A stretch of DNA of 64,000 nucleotides from Myxocyprinus asiaticus. Its lineage: Eukaryota; Chordata; Actinopteri; Cypriniformes; Catostomidae. Positions 9,521 to 21,907 of this stretch are shown piece by piece. The position numbers and the translations under genes were made by a program. The stretch lies in the NCBI RefSeq assembly GCF_019703515.2, contig NC_059372.1, forward strand, positions 23,112,931 to 23,176,930, written 5' to 3'. The notes below the pieces were generated by a model that worked only from the letters and a program-made list of their open reading frames with translations, searched no databases and had not been told where the DNA came from. Each line of letters begins with the position of its first letter. Within the stretch, counting starts at the first letter, position 1.

Positions 9521-11074
9521 AGAACAATATCGAGGTCATCCAAAGAGATATTTCATGGCTTATACTGACAGAAACACTTCCATCTCCAAGTTTAAATTAA
9601 ATTGGCTTCTTGTAGTGATCTTCCGATTATATTTTAACATAAAAGCATGTGATTAACATGCTCACTGGAGCAGCAAAGAGGTACTGCACAAACCCAGTGA
9701 AATCAGCACCAAACGAAACTCATCCTGCTTGTTCTATTTAAGTCAAATACTTCATCTGTGTACCTGTGTTTGTTGGTGGCTATTTCCAGATCATACACTA
9801 AATTAAGGATCAAACTGGTGTTCCAACTAAAATGTTCACAGTTCACCCATCATTTACCAAAAGCTTAAAGAAACAGTCCAGAACCTGAGTGCAAAACATG
9901 ATTCAGCAATTTCCAAAGATGTCTGCAATATTCTACCAGAGTTCATCAAGTTCAGTCTTGTACAAAGAAAAGCGTTTTTGACCCATAAGAGGCATTGTCC
10001 TCATCTGACCATTCAAAGAAATGATAGACCATTGAATGACAATAGGAAAAATGGGTTTGCTCATCTGTAAAACAGTTCTGCCTTGCAGGAGGCCAAAGAG
10101 TATCTTGGGAGTAATCAAATGTCCTAAGAGACTGGCCTATCCAACTACTTTTCTTCATTTGTTTTCAAAGGGAATGCAGACCTGCTCTATCCCCACAGTA
10201 ACCTCCCTGGATGTCACTGCAGAGAAATGTTTCACCCTTCCTGCACAAATGCCTTCCTTTTAAGGAAACAAAGTGCTAAAGACATAAACAAATAGCACAT
10301 CTGCATGAGGTCAAGACAATAACCACTTAAGTGGCTCTGATCTTAAGTGCCAAAGACGAGATTAATTGGCATAACACTAGCAATAAAGGCCATAAACAAA
10401 GTGTGAAAGTGTTTGAAGGGTAAAGGATTCTCATCAAGCATCTAAAAACAACAATCACTTATAGTGACCTCATAATCTTCAAATCCCATCTCTACTTGCT
10501 CAAACATTACGGTGAAAAACAACATGTCAACAATCTTACTAAGGTGAACTGATTTTAGAGACTGTTATAATGGATGAAAGTTTTGTTATGGTTTCAAGCT
10601 AATAACTATGTTCAAGACTTTGCATTTAACCACACAAAGAGTTGAACCTTATCCAAGTAATCTCACAGTTCATCACAAAAGAAATGATGTCTTTGAGTCT
10701 AGAAGGAAATGCTTCCCTGTCTACTACAGCGACATTTCTAACTCAGCACTTCCTCTCTAGTAGCATGTGTCAAAAGAAGCTCTGCATGAGAGTTTGTAAG
10801 GGCTAGCAAATATTATGTAGCTAAGTCAGGCTAGACACCATATTTCATTTGACATGAATGAAAATAAGGTTGTAAGGAAACAGACCATTCAATATGCTGT
10901 ACTGCCATGCACCTTCATATCAATCATTTAGACAGCAAAACATTTAAAATATATCTTTCCAGAACAAATCAAGGGGATAAAAAACTGGAAAACATAGCTG
11001 TAAAAACTAGAGAGTTCAAGTTTGTCAAGACTAACTTTGATGTTGGCTTGACAAAGCCTTGTCTGAAAATTCAT
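9521..11074. other. Unassigned non-coding sequence
   Basis: About 1.5 kb of unique-looking AT-rich DNA. No coding frame with domain character, no inverted-repeat element recognised. Confidence 0.4.
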
Positions 11075-11078
11075 TTAA

Positions 11079-11646
11079 AGGTGCTATATGTAATATTTTT
11101 ACTGTACTAAATCATAAAATGACCATAATATGTCATTAGAGAATTAGGAAACATGCTAAGTTGAAATACTGGCTTCTCCGATAACAATGCGACAGCCAGT
11201 ATATTCTACTTTGAAGTTTCCATTCCGGGCCAGAATTTCTGTTTATGTTTTGGACTGTGCGATCCCATCCACTGCCCACTCACCAATAGTATTTCGACAA
11301 CGCTGAGTTGCCGGCAAACAACACTGCGTGCTGCAGCCATGGAAGCCAGCAAACGAACTGGATCAGAGATAACACATTCCACCCGACCTAAAAAGCCTTG
11401 CCATCCTTCTAATAACCACCATGACCAGAGGCGTAGTAAAACAAGGATAAATATTGGAGATGCTTTTGGAAGATGGAGACAGCTTAAAGCCCAGAAGTCC
11501 TTTGAAACGGATCCGGTTGCGTGTCCTCATTCTGGCAACCCGCATGAGCTTGGAGTCTGGGGCAGGGCAGACAACTCTCCAATATTTTGAATTTGGACTG
11601 CAGTACCCATTTCAAATGCTTGTTGTAAATTTTACATATAGCACCT
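11079..11646. mobile_element. TTAA-flanked miniature element (family B)
   Basis: 568 bp with TTAA at 11075-11078 and 11647-11650. The ends share an exact 15-base inverted repeat, AGGTGCTATATGTAA. The interior is moderately GC-rich and carries an 83-codon open frame (11339-11590) with no recognisable domain, which I do not call as a gene. Likely mobilised by a piggyBac- or Kolobok-type transposase. Confidence 0.85.
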
Positions 11647-11820
11647 TTAAAAAAGGGAAGTTTGAAGGTGATTTGGTTTTAGAAGGTTTTTGGCCACTTT
11701 GAACATGTTAGTCTTGGTTTAGGGATTTAAAAAAAAAAAAAAAAAAAACCCTAACCCAAATCTGTAGAACATCAGTATGATGGATTTGTCAAGCCAACAT
11801 AATTAGACCTGAGCCCTTAA

Positions 11821-12859
11821 AGGAATATTACAGGTTCAATACAAGTTAAGCTCAATCGACAGCATTTGTGGCATAATGTTGATTACCATAAAAAAAAACA
11901 AAAAAAAAACATTTAGACTCGTCCCTCCTTTTCTTTAAAGAAAGCAAAAATTAAGACGTTGGCTACCACCCCTGGAGTTCGCTAGTTCGCTAGTTCAAAT
12001 CCCAGGGCCTGCTGAGTGACTCCATCCAGGTCTCCTAAGCAACCAAATTGGCCCGGTTGCTAGGGAGGGTAGAGTCACATGGGGTAATCTCCTCGTGGTC
12101 GCTATAATGTGGTTTGTTTTCGGTGGGGCGCGTGGTGAGTTGAGCGTGGATGCCGCGGTGGATGGCATGAAGCCTCCACACGCGCTATGTCTCCATGGCG
12201 ACGCGCTCAACAAGCCACGTGATAAGATGCACGGGTTGATAGTCTCAGATGCGGAGGCAACTAAGATTCATCCTCCGTCACCCGGATTGAGGCGAATCAC
12301 TACGCGACCACAAGGACTTAAAAGGGCACTGGGAATTGGGCTTTCCAAATTGGGTGAAAAAGGGGGGAAAATCCAACAAAAAAAAGCAAAAATTGAGGTT
12401 ACAGTGTGGCACTTGCAATGGAAGTGAATGAGGCCAATGTTTGGTGGGTTTAAAGGCAGAAATGTAAAGCTTATCATTTTATAAAAGCACAAATTAATTC
12501 TTCTGTTAAAACTAATGTATTATTTGAGCTTTAAAGTTGTAATCATAATTTTTACGGTCGTTTTTGGGTTTTGGTGTTTGTTGACATTACATCGTCATGG
12601 CAACAAAGTAGTTAAATGGCTAGAACTTTAAAAAGAAAAGGTTAGTAGGCAATTTTATCAAACTAAAATCATGTTACCACGTATATTGTTTATGACTTGT
12701 GGCTACACTTTTGAAACAGTGTGGGTTAATTTTTAACCTTAATTTTTGCTTTTTTTAAAGAAAAGGAGGGGGAAGTCCAAATAAATTATTGTGGCAGTCA
12801 ACATTATGCCACAAATGTTGTCAATTGAGCTTAACTTGTATTGAATCCGGAATATTCCT
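11821..12859. mobile_element. TTAA-flanked miniature element (family A, copy 2) carrying a SINE
   Basis: TTAA at 11817-11820 and 12860-12863; ends AGGAATATTACAGGTTCAAT and, inverted, AGGAATATTCCGGATTCAAT. Same family as 3368-3971, sharing 'ggcataatgttgattacca' near the left end and 'gtcatggcaacaaagt' in the interior. Without the inserted SINE the element is about 600 bp, matching copy 1. Confidence 0.9.
11953..12383 (+). mobile_element. tRNA-derived SINE with 11-bp target duplication
   Basis: About 430 bp flanked by AAGCAAAAATT at 11942-11952 and again at 12384-12394, a clean target-site duplication. A B-box-like AGTTCAAATCC lies at 11992-12002. The 3' end is A-rich. The 8-base word GCTAGTTC is duplicated just before the B box. 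A second, 5'-truncated copy is at 47009-47400. SINEs are transcribed by RNA polymerase III and moved by LINE machinery; the partner LINE is not identifiable here. Confidence 0.9.
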
Positions 12860-12863
12860 TTAA

Positions 12864-14157
12864 GACAGTACAACGTATTGAATGGACTCTATGTATTTAA
12901 CATAGTTTCTTTTTTATTCGCATAAAATGCTGTGTAATTTTTCTTATGCTAAGATGCTTTCGCCAATATTCTCCAACAACTATAATTAAGCCATTTCTAG
13001 ATTTAATCCAAACAGACCAGCTCCAAACAACAACATTGGCTCAACTAATGGCTTGAGTTTGCGGTGGGACTATCTGTGACTATCTGTGACAGTGATTATT
13101 TTTGTAGTTTTGTTTGATGTACTAGTGGTGCAGGAATTACACATTTTAAATTTGATTTTAATATGGTGTCTACCTTGCTGACTATAGTCCATGTCTAAAG
13201 TCTGCTTCGTGGATTTTCCTGGTTGCTCCAGGCAAGACTTTGTTGTAGATACCTAAAATATAGGAATGCCTCAGGACAACGTTTGTTCAGTGTTAGCCAG
13301 GGAAAGAGTTGAATGTAGCCCAAAATAAGTTATTTTCTCGAATTTTTCCACTACTAACTTTTTCTAAATTCCTAAAACAACTCTTCTTGTAAACATAAAA
13401 TCTCATGAGGCTTATAAACTCAAAGCTGCTGTTCCGCTAAAATGCTCCTGTCAGAAACAAGAATATCTCCATGCTTGAGCTCTTTTTAAATAGTCTCTCT
13501 CTTTCTTATCATTATGGACATCCAGTGAATTGATCCATGGGAGGAAATGTTGCATCCTGCATCCCAGACTCTCCCTTCTTCAAGCTCTTAGGTAATGTCT
13601 TCCCTCTTTAGCAAAACAATGAGATCTATTATTCCCTCACTGAAGTCTAGTCCTGAAGCACAGCTAATTCAATTAATAGCGATGCTGAATCGGCGTGGTG
13701 GAACCAGGTTTGGGATAAAGAAGAAACAGAGAAAAGTTTGGAGAGAATAAGCAAATGAAAAAGAGAGAGGACGAGGGTGCTCTCCTGCTAAGCATGCATG
13801 GTCAGCTTGCCCCAGAATTTTGGGCTTGTATCCAGTTTGCCTTCGACAAACTCACCCTTTGCAAACAATGGCCACTTATGTTTCCATAGGGACTGGGGCT
13901 TATGGGCAGCCCTTTCTCTCTCTCTCTCTGCTTAGAGTGACAAACAATCAGCCAGAGAGGCTCATTAAAGTGCTAAAAAGCTCCATACAACACGGTGGCA
14001 CTGTGCAAGTCAGCGAAACATGCTGCACTGAGCGCACCAGGTGATTTACATAGTGAGGCAACAAACACTGCAAATTAAGGGAACCACAGCTGAGCAAAGC
14101 ACCAACCAACCATAAACATAACAAACACATATGTTTCCAAGGTGGTAAATGTATATA
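12864..14157. other. Unassigned non-coding sequence
   Basis: No gene recognised. One short tandem duplication, 'gggactatctgtgactatctgtgac', occurs near 13066-13090. The 74-codon frame near 13820 lacks features. Confidence 0.4.
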
Positions 14158-14632
14158 CAGCTTTGGTATAAAAGTCTGAGACCACTAGTGAAAATGCTTC
14201 TATTTTGCATTTTTTGAATTTAATACAATTTCTTTTTTATCACAAATTATAGAATCAGCATAAAAAGTAAGCAGAAAGTTAAGCAAAACATATTTGGTAT
14301 GTCCCTTTTGGCTTTAATGACAGCATGCACTCAAACTGTCATGGACTCCACAAGTTTGTGCAAAACCTGATGATCCATGATATCTCAGCATGATTTGAGA
14401 ATGTTTCAAAGAGCATCTTGTGTGCTTCAATGGAAGCAAGGAAATCTGACCTTTTGTACAAAGGAGTTCAAACATGGTCAATGTTACAAATTTGCTTCAT
14501 ATTCATTTTACATCAAAAGGTTTTTTTGTTTTACATTTTTCAAAATCCTAAAACTTTCCTTATATTTATAGGTAAAAATTTGATTTTGAATCCCAGATTT
14601 TTAATGTGGTCTAAGACTTTTGGATCCCACTA
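14158..14632 (+). mobile_element. Short Tc1-derived element (family C, copy 1)
   Basis: Starts after TA (14156-14157). Its outer sequence 'aaaagtctgagaccactagt' is mirrored at the right end by 'ctaagacttttggatcccac', typical of a fish Tc1 group. Internal 'tttaatgacagcatgcactc' and 'ttcaatggaagcaaggaaat' also occur, inverted, in the copy at 22575-22970. It corresponds to a transposon end with the transposase gene removed; no coding frame survives. Confidence 0.75.
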
Positions 14633-15612
14633 TATATTTCAAAAGCTACAAGACATAATCGATTTTACAATGCAATGCATGCTGCAAATTTGATTTGATT
14701 GCAAGACGAAAGAGCTTTAGATTGTTATTTATAACTCTGAGAGGTCTGACACAAAGCTTGGTGAAATCCTAGATCATCTACCTTCATAATGACAGCAGGA
14801 ATTCAGGAAAAAGTGGAAGACATCTGGTTTATCCAGAGCCCGTTCTCACATAACATGCTAATAAAGTGTAAGGTTTGGAAATATATCGCTCAGAGCTGTG
14901 GATTCTTTCCACCCTCCATACGGGGAAAACGCTCAGCTCCTCAGAGAGGAATGCAGAGCAGGTTAACACAGGATCACGCTGGCACGTCTGCACAGGTCCC
15001 CATCTTTTATACAGTACATTTACTCCTACACAAAGACGAGCACCCTTCCCAGCTGACATTTAGTCTTTGTGCAGACAGCCCCTTCTGCACAGCTTTGAAG
15101 TAGCTGCAGACCACCTTGTGCTGACAAGACAAAAGTGAGCTAGCGTTACAAAAAGGGGGAAAATCTAAAGACCCGGAAGACATCCATGAGGGGCAGGAAT
15201 TTGAACCATGCATTCCGGCTTTTGTAGATGCCATGCAGGATGGCAAAAGTGTGTATTCTCCAGATATGATTACCCCTTGCAGTGGAAAAATGGGTGGGAC
15301 AATGGCTCTCATCAACTTCAACAAGAGCCGTCATTATGGGTGAATGGACGGAATGGACAAGTCCTGTCATCCAACACGCTCATGTTACCTCTAGCAGTCA
15401 AAAACACCCACCAGCTACCAGACTTAAAAGACTACACACTCATACACTACCAAGTCAAGCACACAAAAGGAAACATATGTGCCCTAGATGTACCAAAGCA
15501 AAAACACTGTACTACTACATAAAGCAAACACACTAGCACACAATCACACACTGGCAGAATGGTTTGGTCCTTTAATGAAAATCAAAAGTAAAAAAAGATT
15601 TATTGCCTATGG
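14633..15612. other. Unassigned non-coding sequence
   Basis: No feature recognised. Overlapping short frames on both strands at 14789-15536 have no domain signature and are treated as chance. Confidence 0.35.
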
Positions 15613-15800
15613 CAGGGTTTCACCCAAAAATGAAAATTCTGTCATCATTTACTAACCCTCATGTTTTTGCATATGACTTTATTTCTTGCATGGAACACAA
15701 AAGGAAATGTAAGACAGAATGTTAACCTCAGTCACTATTCACTTTCATTGTGTGGAGAAAATAAAAATGCAAAGAAAGTGAATGTTGACTGTGGCTACCA
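15613..15800 (+). mobile_element. Partial TTAA-family D element
   Basis: Carries the family hallmark 'cacccaaaaatgaaaattct' followed by 'gtcatcatttactaaccctc', then a short fold-back around 'tcactttcattgtgtgg'. The outer end and the right arm are degraded, so boundaries are approximate. Related copies are at 27153, 28789, 32448, 44746, 53605 and 58414. Confidence 0.7.
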
Positions 15801-16544
15801 GCCCATAAAGGCCCTTATATACTTCATATGAAATCGAAGAGCGGGTGGTGTCATTTAAAATAAAATCTGGCCAAAAAGAAGGTGTTTTTGAGCTTGTTTC
15901 ACTACTGAACTTTTAGGAAAACTGCTTTCCGGCTGCTTAACACCTTCTTACTGCCATTGGTCCATGTCATCGGTAGGTGTGACCTGAGGCTCCACCTACC
16001 TTGACAGGGTGGGAACAACATGAAGGTAAGTAAATGTTGACAATTTTTTATTACTATAATTTATTTTAATTTTTTCTCAAGGCAAAGCTTTCCAGGCAAT
16101 AAGATCTTTTGAAAAGAGGATGCCATGCATTCTGCATTGAAATTGGACCTCAAGTGCAGGCTGATCACCTCATGTCAAAAATGCAAATTCATCATTTATG
16201 TCTAAAATGTCTTTTGTTCTAAGACAATGTTTAAACCTTAAACGAGGTAAAAAGAGTAAAGAAAAACAGGGGAAGTTAAGATAAAAAGAACAGAGCACAT
16301 TTGCAGATTCGCCAAAGCCTGTGGGTGGCAACAGGATTGCTAAAATTCCTTCCTCAGACAGCATGTCCCTAATCTTATTATCTGAATGAGTATAAAATCT
16401 GCATTCCTGCAACCCTTCACCTTCCCTCCTGGGCCTAGTCCTCTGTCTTCTTCTGTTTCTCTTTCTCTATGATGGCAGGCACATCAAAAGCCTCTCTTCT
16501 TAAGAGGAACTCTGACACAGGAAACAGGATCCTGCCAAACCGAT
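15801..16544. other. Unassigned sequence with possible old repeat start
   Basis: 15805-16030 begins 'aaaggcccttatatacttca' and resembles a decayed miniature element, but no second end is found. The remainder is unassigned. Confidence 0.3.
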
Positions 16545-16910
16545 CTCATGAAAATTCTTACATAATTTTCAAGTTGGCTATTTCATATAGTCACGCATGA
16601 TGTTGTTCGCATAAACTCATACGTCTAATGCAGAAGTAAGCACGAGACATGCTTATTAATATTATGCCCTTACCCAAACCCCTCATCTAAACTTAACCAA
16701 TCAGTAGAGTGTGTAAACATGATAGGAAGCTGTTGTGTGTGACGGAAGCAAGTAATCGTCGCGTATTAGATGGAAACGATGTCCAGCGGCATCATTGACT
16801 GCAGTGAAAGTCATAGGAATTCAGACAAGTGCAGTCACACGATTTCATACGAATTAGCCAAATTTAGAAAAGTCGTACGAATCCTGACGATTTCGCCGTG
16901 AGAGTGTGTT
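16545..16910. mobile_element. Fold-back miniature element
   Basis: The left arm 'attttcaagttggctatttc' and the right arm, inverted, 'tctaaatttggctaattcgt' are imperfect complements, and both continue into matching 'catatagtcacg' / 'tatgaaatcgtgtg' sequence. The interior is non-coding. Ends and target duplication are not clear. Confidence 0.55.
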
Positions 16911-17800
16911 GGATCCTGCACAGAGCCACTTTTTTTCTTGAGATTACATGTGTAATCTACAGAGGACAATTTATTCACTAACGGTCAGGATGACCTGGAA
17001 AACATACAGCTAATCAGTAAACACTACAGGCCAAGAAAAACATAGGTATAGTGGTACCAACTAGATAAGATTTTTTTTTTTTTTTTTTTTAAAGCCGCAA
17101 AATGGACTGCAAAGGATTTCTGTATCTTCAAATCAGCTAAAAACTACATGCCCCTGCAATATTCATAATCTAACAGCCAGGGTATTCAAGCGCAGTGGCA
17201 GGTAATTTTACACATTTACCCACCACTGTCGACAAGAAATGTCACTAGACACAAAGACGCATGCTTGAGAGAACACACTTGATTATATTTTGAAGAACAT
17301 AGGAAAGACATGCCGGCGATGCTTGCGTCTGATTTACTTTTTTGTTCAGAAGTTCATTTGCGCTTTTGCGCCAACGCACACAGCTTGATCGTGTCTCGTA
17401 GAACACGCGCAATTTGTCAGTTCTACTTTTTTTCTCTATCAGTCATTTGGGAGCAGTTTGTAAGAATAGTGCTGTCTATGAGAACGCTGCTCAGACTATC
17501 TCAAGATACATATGCAAATAACATGCAACAACACTGGGACTACAGGTGAATTGTCATGTGTAACATAATCCAGTACAGCCCCAGAAATGGTTCTTGAACA
17601 AGTTTACTCTTTAGCCTCAATTTGCATGTTGCAAAATTATCATTATGATAATAGTAAGAGCCTATGGTAATATATGTTATATTTATATTCTAAAATAAAA
17701 TAAAAATTAGTTTGATAAGTTAAACTGATATATTGTATATAGGCCTAATTGTTTTTTAATATAAATGGACATAATGCAGACTTATACCTGGGTTCCTTAT
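16911..17800. other. Unassigned non-coding sequence with a T20 tract
   Basis: Holds a run of 20 T at 17071-17090. Nothing else recognised. Confidence 0.4.
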
Positions 17801-18065
17801 AGTCGCCTAGCTCAGACTAGGCACTGACTGGTCGATTGGTAGTTTTAAATTGATAGTTTTGAACATCCCTACCTTTTACCTGCAAATTATATATTACAGA
17901 GTGAAAACAATTGTCATTTCAGACACAACTGTTCTTTAATAGATATTTCTTTCTTGAAAAAGGACTTAAAGTTTTTATATCAAAACATCAAATCGCAATA
18001 CTTATCGAATCGGCTAGGAAATAATGTTGTAATATCGAATCGGGAGGTCTGTGTCAATTCCCAGC
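17801..18065. repeat. Possible hAT remnant
   Basis: Words such as 'gactggtcgattggtagttt' and 'aatcgaatcgggaggtctgt' followed by 'caattcccagccctaa' resemble ends of fish hAT elements. Left and right ends do not pair clearly. Confidence 0.35.
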
Positions 18066-18444
18066 CCTAATAAATAGTATCTTAAATAGTATTTAAAAAA
18101 AACATAAAATTAATTCAAGATATATTTTCTGAAAACAAGTTTTATTATCTTACACAGTTTTACTAAAGTGATTTTATCTTGTTTTAAGGATGTTTACTAT
18201 TTTTAATGGAACACAAGACAGTAATACTGCTTAAGAAACATTTTTGCAGTGTCTAAAATGATACAAGCAGACCCATGAGCTTTATTTGCTCTGTCATTGT
18301 TCGGGGTGACTCAGAATATTCAATAAAGGTGATTATAAAGGTCTTGCATCCCAATCATGTCATCTCTGTATCATATAATTTTTGAGAGCTCTTCACAAAT
18401 ATAGGAAGGTCATTATGTATATAAATCAGACAGAGATTGTCAGA
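18066..18444. other. Unassigned AT-rich sequence
   Basis: The part at 18110-18250 ('attttctgaaaacaagtttt') has the look of a common fish dispersed repeat, but I cannot set its limits. No gene. Confidence 0.3.
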
Positions 18445-18610
18445 GATGTGGCACAGAGGATTGTGCCTATGCTTATGACATACTGTATAAAAGTTGTTAG
18501 CTTACGGAGACCCAGGTTTGAGTCCAACTTTTATCATATCCTGCATCACATTCATGTCTACTCTATACTGTCCTTTACAGTAAAGGCAAAAAAGCCCCTT
18601 CAAAAATAAA
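18445..18610 (+). mobile_element. Degenerate tRNA-derived SINE
   Basis: 'gatgtggcacagaggattgt' fits a decayed A box and GGTTTGAGTCC at 18515-18525 a B box. The 3' tail 'cctttacagtaaaggcaaaa' and an A-rich end follow. Related to the copy at 44188-44345. Confidence 0.6.
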
Positions 18611-19681
18611 TTACTGATTTAGACAATCAACAAACATTGATTGCATTCATATCCTACTGCAAAGTATATAGTTACATGACTGTTTAAATTCCTATCCTAG
18701 TTTAATGTGCAATGACCACAATTAGTAAACCATTTGTAGGTTGACATCACTATAGGTATGGCACAATTACAAACTTCACCTTTAAAGATGAATAATTTAA
18801 GCAGTTTAAAGAGCACAGACAACATTTTGTCATGTCACCATGGGCATGTATTTCTATTTTACTTTGTTGCCAAAAGTATCTTTAAGTAGTTTAAAACATA
18901 CAATTTTAACACAAACAGTAGCCAGACATGCTAGAGCAGCTATAGTGTACTTTCCCAGCCACATCTCTTTAACTGTTCTGGGAATATTAATAGTTAAAAC
19001 ATTTCTAAACCACAAAGTGCAGGGACAGCATAAAAATCCTATTAACCAATACAAAGACTGCAGTGTTTGGCTCCGAAACCGCGGCACTCTGCTTTAATGA
19101 AGTGGCCTGTTAGCGTTGAGCTAGCACCGCGCCAAGAAAAGAAAAAAACAGCTGATGGAAAAAATAAGCTGCATCTTTCACTTTGAAGAAATCACAAAGA
19201 CAAACATTAGCAGCCAACTGATCCTCATGTGGTGCGGGTACAGGGACATATGGTAGTAAAGCAGTCAAACTGGCGGGGGAATGACAGAGGAGGATATTAG
19301 CATTCTGTTAGCCTGTGGCCTGTGCATTATGTTTCATTATGAGTGTCTGGGCTCAGCCAGTGCAATGCCAGCTGGGATTCATGCTAAGCACTAGGCCAGG
19401 ACAAGCACCCACTCCCACAAGATAGGACCCAATAAAAGACCCATTTAGTCGAAGGAGTGAGGTGCTGGAGAGGCGCTAAGAGGTTTACAGGAAGGGATGG
19501 GCTTCAAACAGATGAAAGGCCTCTCCCTCACGTCTGCTTTATGGGAGACACAGGGCTTGTTTTGACTGTCCCCTGGCTTTTTATATACATGAAAAAGGAC
19601 ATCCTCACAAAGGACGACTTAAAAGCACAAGCCCACCAACAGTAAAATGCACACGCAACTTCCTAACAATGACATTTGTTT
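18611..19681. other. Unassigned sequence, repeat-free in the second half
   Basis: No coding frame recognised. The interval 19090-19450 shows no repeat signature and has a balanced composition that could reflect constraint, which is only a guess. Confidence 0.3.
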
Positions 19682-19682
19682 C

Positions 19683-20507
19683 AGTGTTGGGGAGTAACTA
19701 ACTAAAATTAGCAACATTATTTAACTACATTGTTCAGTAGAGTGGCAAAACCAGGCAGCTGTAATGTACGTACAGCTTTACAGTCTCATGAACTGAGGCA
19801 CACTCACCTCAAATTTTCACTCTCTCTTATATAAAGCATTGGGAAGCATTCACTGAAAGCCCATTTCATTTTAGTGAATCAGTTCGTACAAAAAATAATT
19901 CACAGGTTCATTTCAATATAGTTAGCTACTTCTTTTTAGTAGGGCTGAAACGAATTATACAACGTCGTCAATGAAAAATGTACAACAAATATTTTAACTG
20001 TCGAATAGTCATTTGATCGCATTGTATGTAACATGAGATCATATGAACCTCTAATGATGACGTGCATGAGCACTGCAGGGGCAAAAGTATCTAGCTACTA
20101 AAGTGCCTGATAGAGGCAGGCAGAGAGGAAGAAGATAAAGCTCACAGTTTAGACACACTCCAAACCTTCCAAACAGCTTAAGGTGATGTAGATCACAAAG
20201 TATTAGGGAAATATACAAAAATACAGAATCAGTGTTGTCGTGAAATAAAGCGGAGCGGACGTTCTGCTGGAGCACAACTTGCATGATAGGGCGTCTAAAA
20301 AAGAAACACCCCTTCATTTCATCTTTAATGCATCCTTTAATGCATTAAAGTTCAAATAATAAGGAAGCGGGTTATCTAAAAAGCAAACTATAAAACTGGC
20401 ATTACTCTGTGCAGTCAGAGCCGTTTCTATGAGTCGCATTAAGTGACAAAAAAAATTTTTGTAGCTTGACAAGCTAGTTTCAAAGTAGCTTCCCCAATAA
20501 TGGTTTG
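19683..20507. mobile_element. Possible inverted-repeat DNA element with an inner insertion
   Basis: Left end 'gtgttggggagtaactaact' pairs loosely with the right end, inverted, 'ttattggggaagctactttg'. A hAT-like start 'tagggctgaaacgaattata' lies inside at about 19941. Target duplications not verified. Confidence 0.42.
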
Positions 20508-20927
20508 TTTATTTGTGCCGTACATGTCTCAGCATTGCTTTTCATGTGAAACTTTATGCATACGTATGAAAAACACTCACTTTTACGGTGCTCCAAAAAC
20601 TGTGAGCTTTTACCATTTTCTGCTCATCTACACTATGTAACAAATGGAAACTTGGAGTGAAATAGTGGAAAACATAAGGGTAGCAGTCAGTCTGCATCTG
20701 TGCTTCAGTGTTTTAGAGTAAGCAGCATGTCTTCTTGTCTCATTTTCTTTCATTGGGTACATTTTTCTGTACCACCACAGTATTGACTCCACCACCCAGC
20801 ATACACAGAACATAAACTTCAACCCTAACAGACTTTTACAGACGCTTGGCTAAGAGGAGCAGAGGGGGCTGTTTGTTCACAGCAGGCCTATCATGCAATG
20901 GTCAACACTGCATATGAAAGTACTTAA
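20508..20927. other. Unassigned non-coding sequence
   Basis: Nothing recognised. Confidence 0.4.
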
Positions 20928-20951
20928 ACACACACACACACACACACACAT
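20928..20951. repeat. (CA)n microsatellite
   Basis: About eleven CA units. It sits in a common-looking fish repeat whose body continues to about 21160 ('agctatcattatgaggactc', 'ccctaaccctacccctaaac'). Confidence 0.9.
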
Positions 20952-21160
20952 ACATGTTGGTGCAGCTATCATTATGAGGACTCTCCATAGACATAATGAT
21001 TTTTATACTGTACGAACTATAGATTATATCCCCTAACCCTACCCCTAAACTGCTATTCTCTCCCATTCTCTCATTGTCTTTCTTTGCAGGGTTCTTCTTG
21101 GGAAAAATATGGTCTTCAGTTGTGGCTGATGTACACGGTCCATACACAAAGTTGCTTTAT

Positions 21161-21526
21161 TACATAACTGCAATTAATAAATATTTCAAGTAATTATGTA
21201 GTTGCATATCATGTATTATTTTTATTAAGTTATTTTTGATAATCTAAGCATCTGGAAAACATTTGGGAAATCTAGCTAAATTAACTTGATTTAATTAACA
21301 CCACATTTCTATAGGGCTAGTCATATTCTGACTGAGGTGGGACCGTTGTTTTAAGTGAAAATATTTGTTCCTACTTCTTAACAAATATTTATTATTTTCA
21401 TTAGTCTCTTAATGATTTAAGTCATCTCTATAGAGAATATACTATGAGTATCTGAAAGCAAACATGGCCAGTTTGTTTCCTAATATCAAAAATTATTCAA
21501 TCAGATTTTTAGTAATGGTGATGGAC
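21161..21526. other. Unassigned AT-rich sequence
   Basis: Nothing recognised. Confidence 0.4.
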
Positions 21527-21907
21527 ACACTTTATATTAGGTGGCTTTAACTACTATGTACTAACATTAAATACATACAATACTGTGTATTTACTGTGTA
21601 ACTACATGTTTTTCTGCAAAATTCCCACATTTATTGCTACTGAGGTTAAGGTATTGTTAGGTTTAGGAGTAAGGGCAGGGTTAGGAGTAAGGGTAGGGTT
21701 AGGGTTTGGGTTAGGATTAGGTGTGAGAGATAGGTTTTGGGGTAAGGGTTATGCTAGGGGTAAAGTTAACAGTGTAACTACAAATGTAATTAAATGCAAG
21801 TATTTTAAATGTAATTGCAATGCAACAACATGTATTTACACAATAAGGACACTGTATCATATGGTTAAGTGCATAGTAGTTAAGGCCACCTAATTTAAAG
21901 TGGGACC
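21527..21907. mobile_element. Fold-back miniature element with telomere-like core
   Basis: The ends are inverted partners: 'actttatattaggtggcttt' plus 'aactactatgtact' on the left, 'agtgcatagtagttaaggcc' plus 'acctaatttaaagt' on the right. The core (21640-21770) is G-rich on the plus strand with irregular GGGTTA-like units such as 'gggtagggttagggtttggg'. The 102-codon frame through it is repeat-derived. Confidence 0.75.

Noticed and set aside
21640..21770. Interstitial telomere relic from chromosome fusion
   Set aside because: The GGGTTA units are irregular and lie between paired ends of a miniature element, so they belong to that element.
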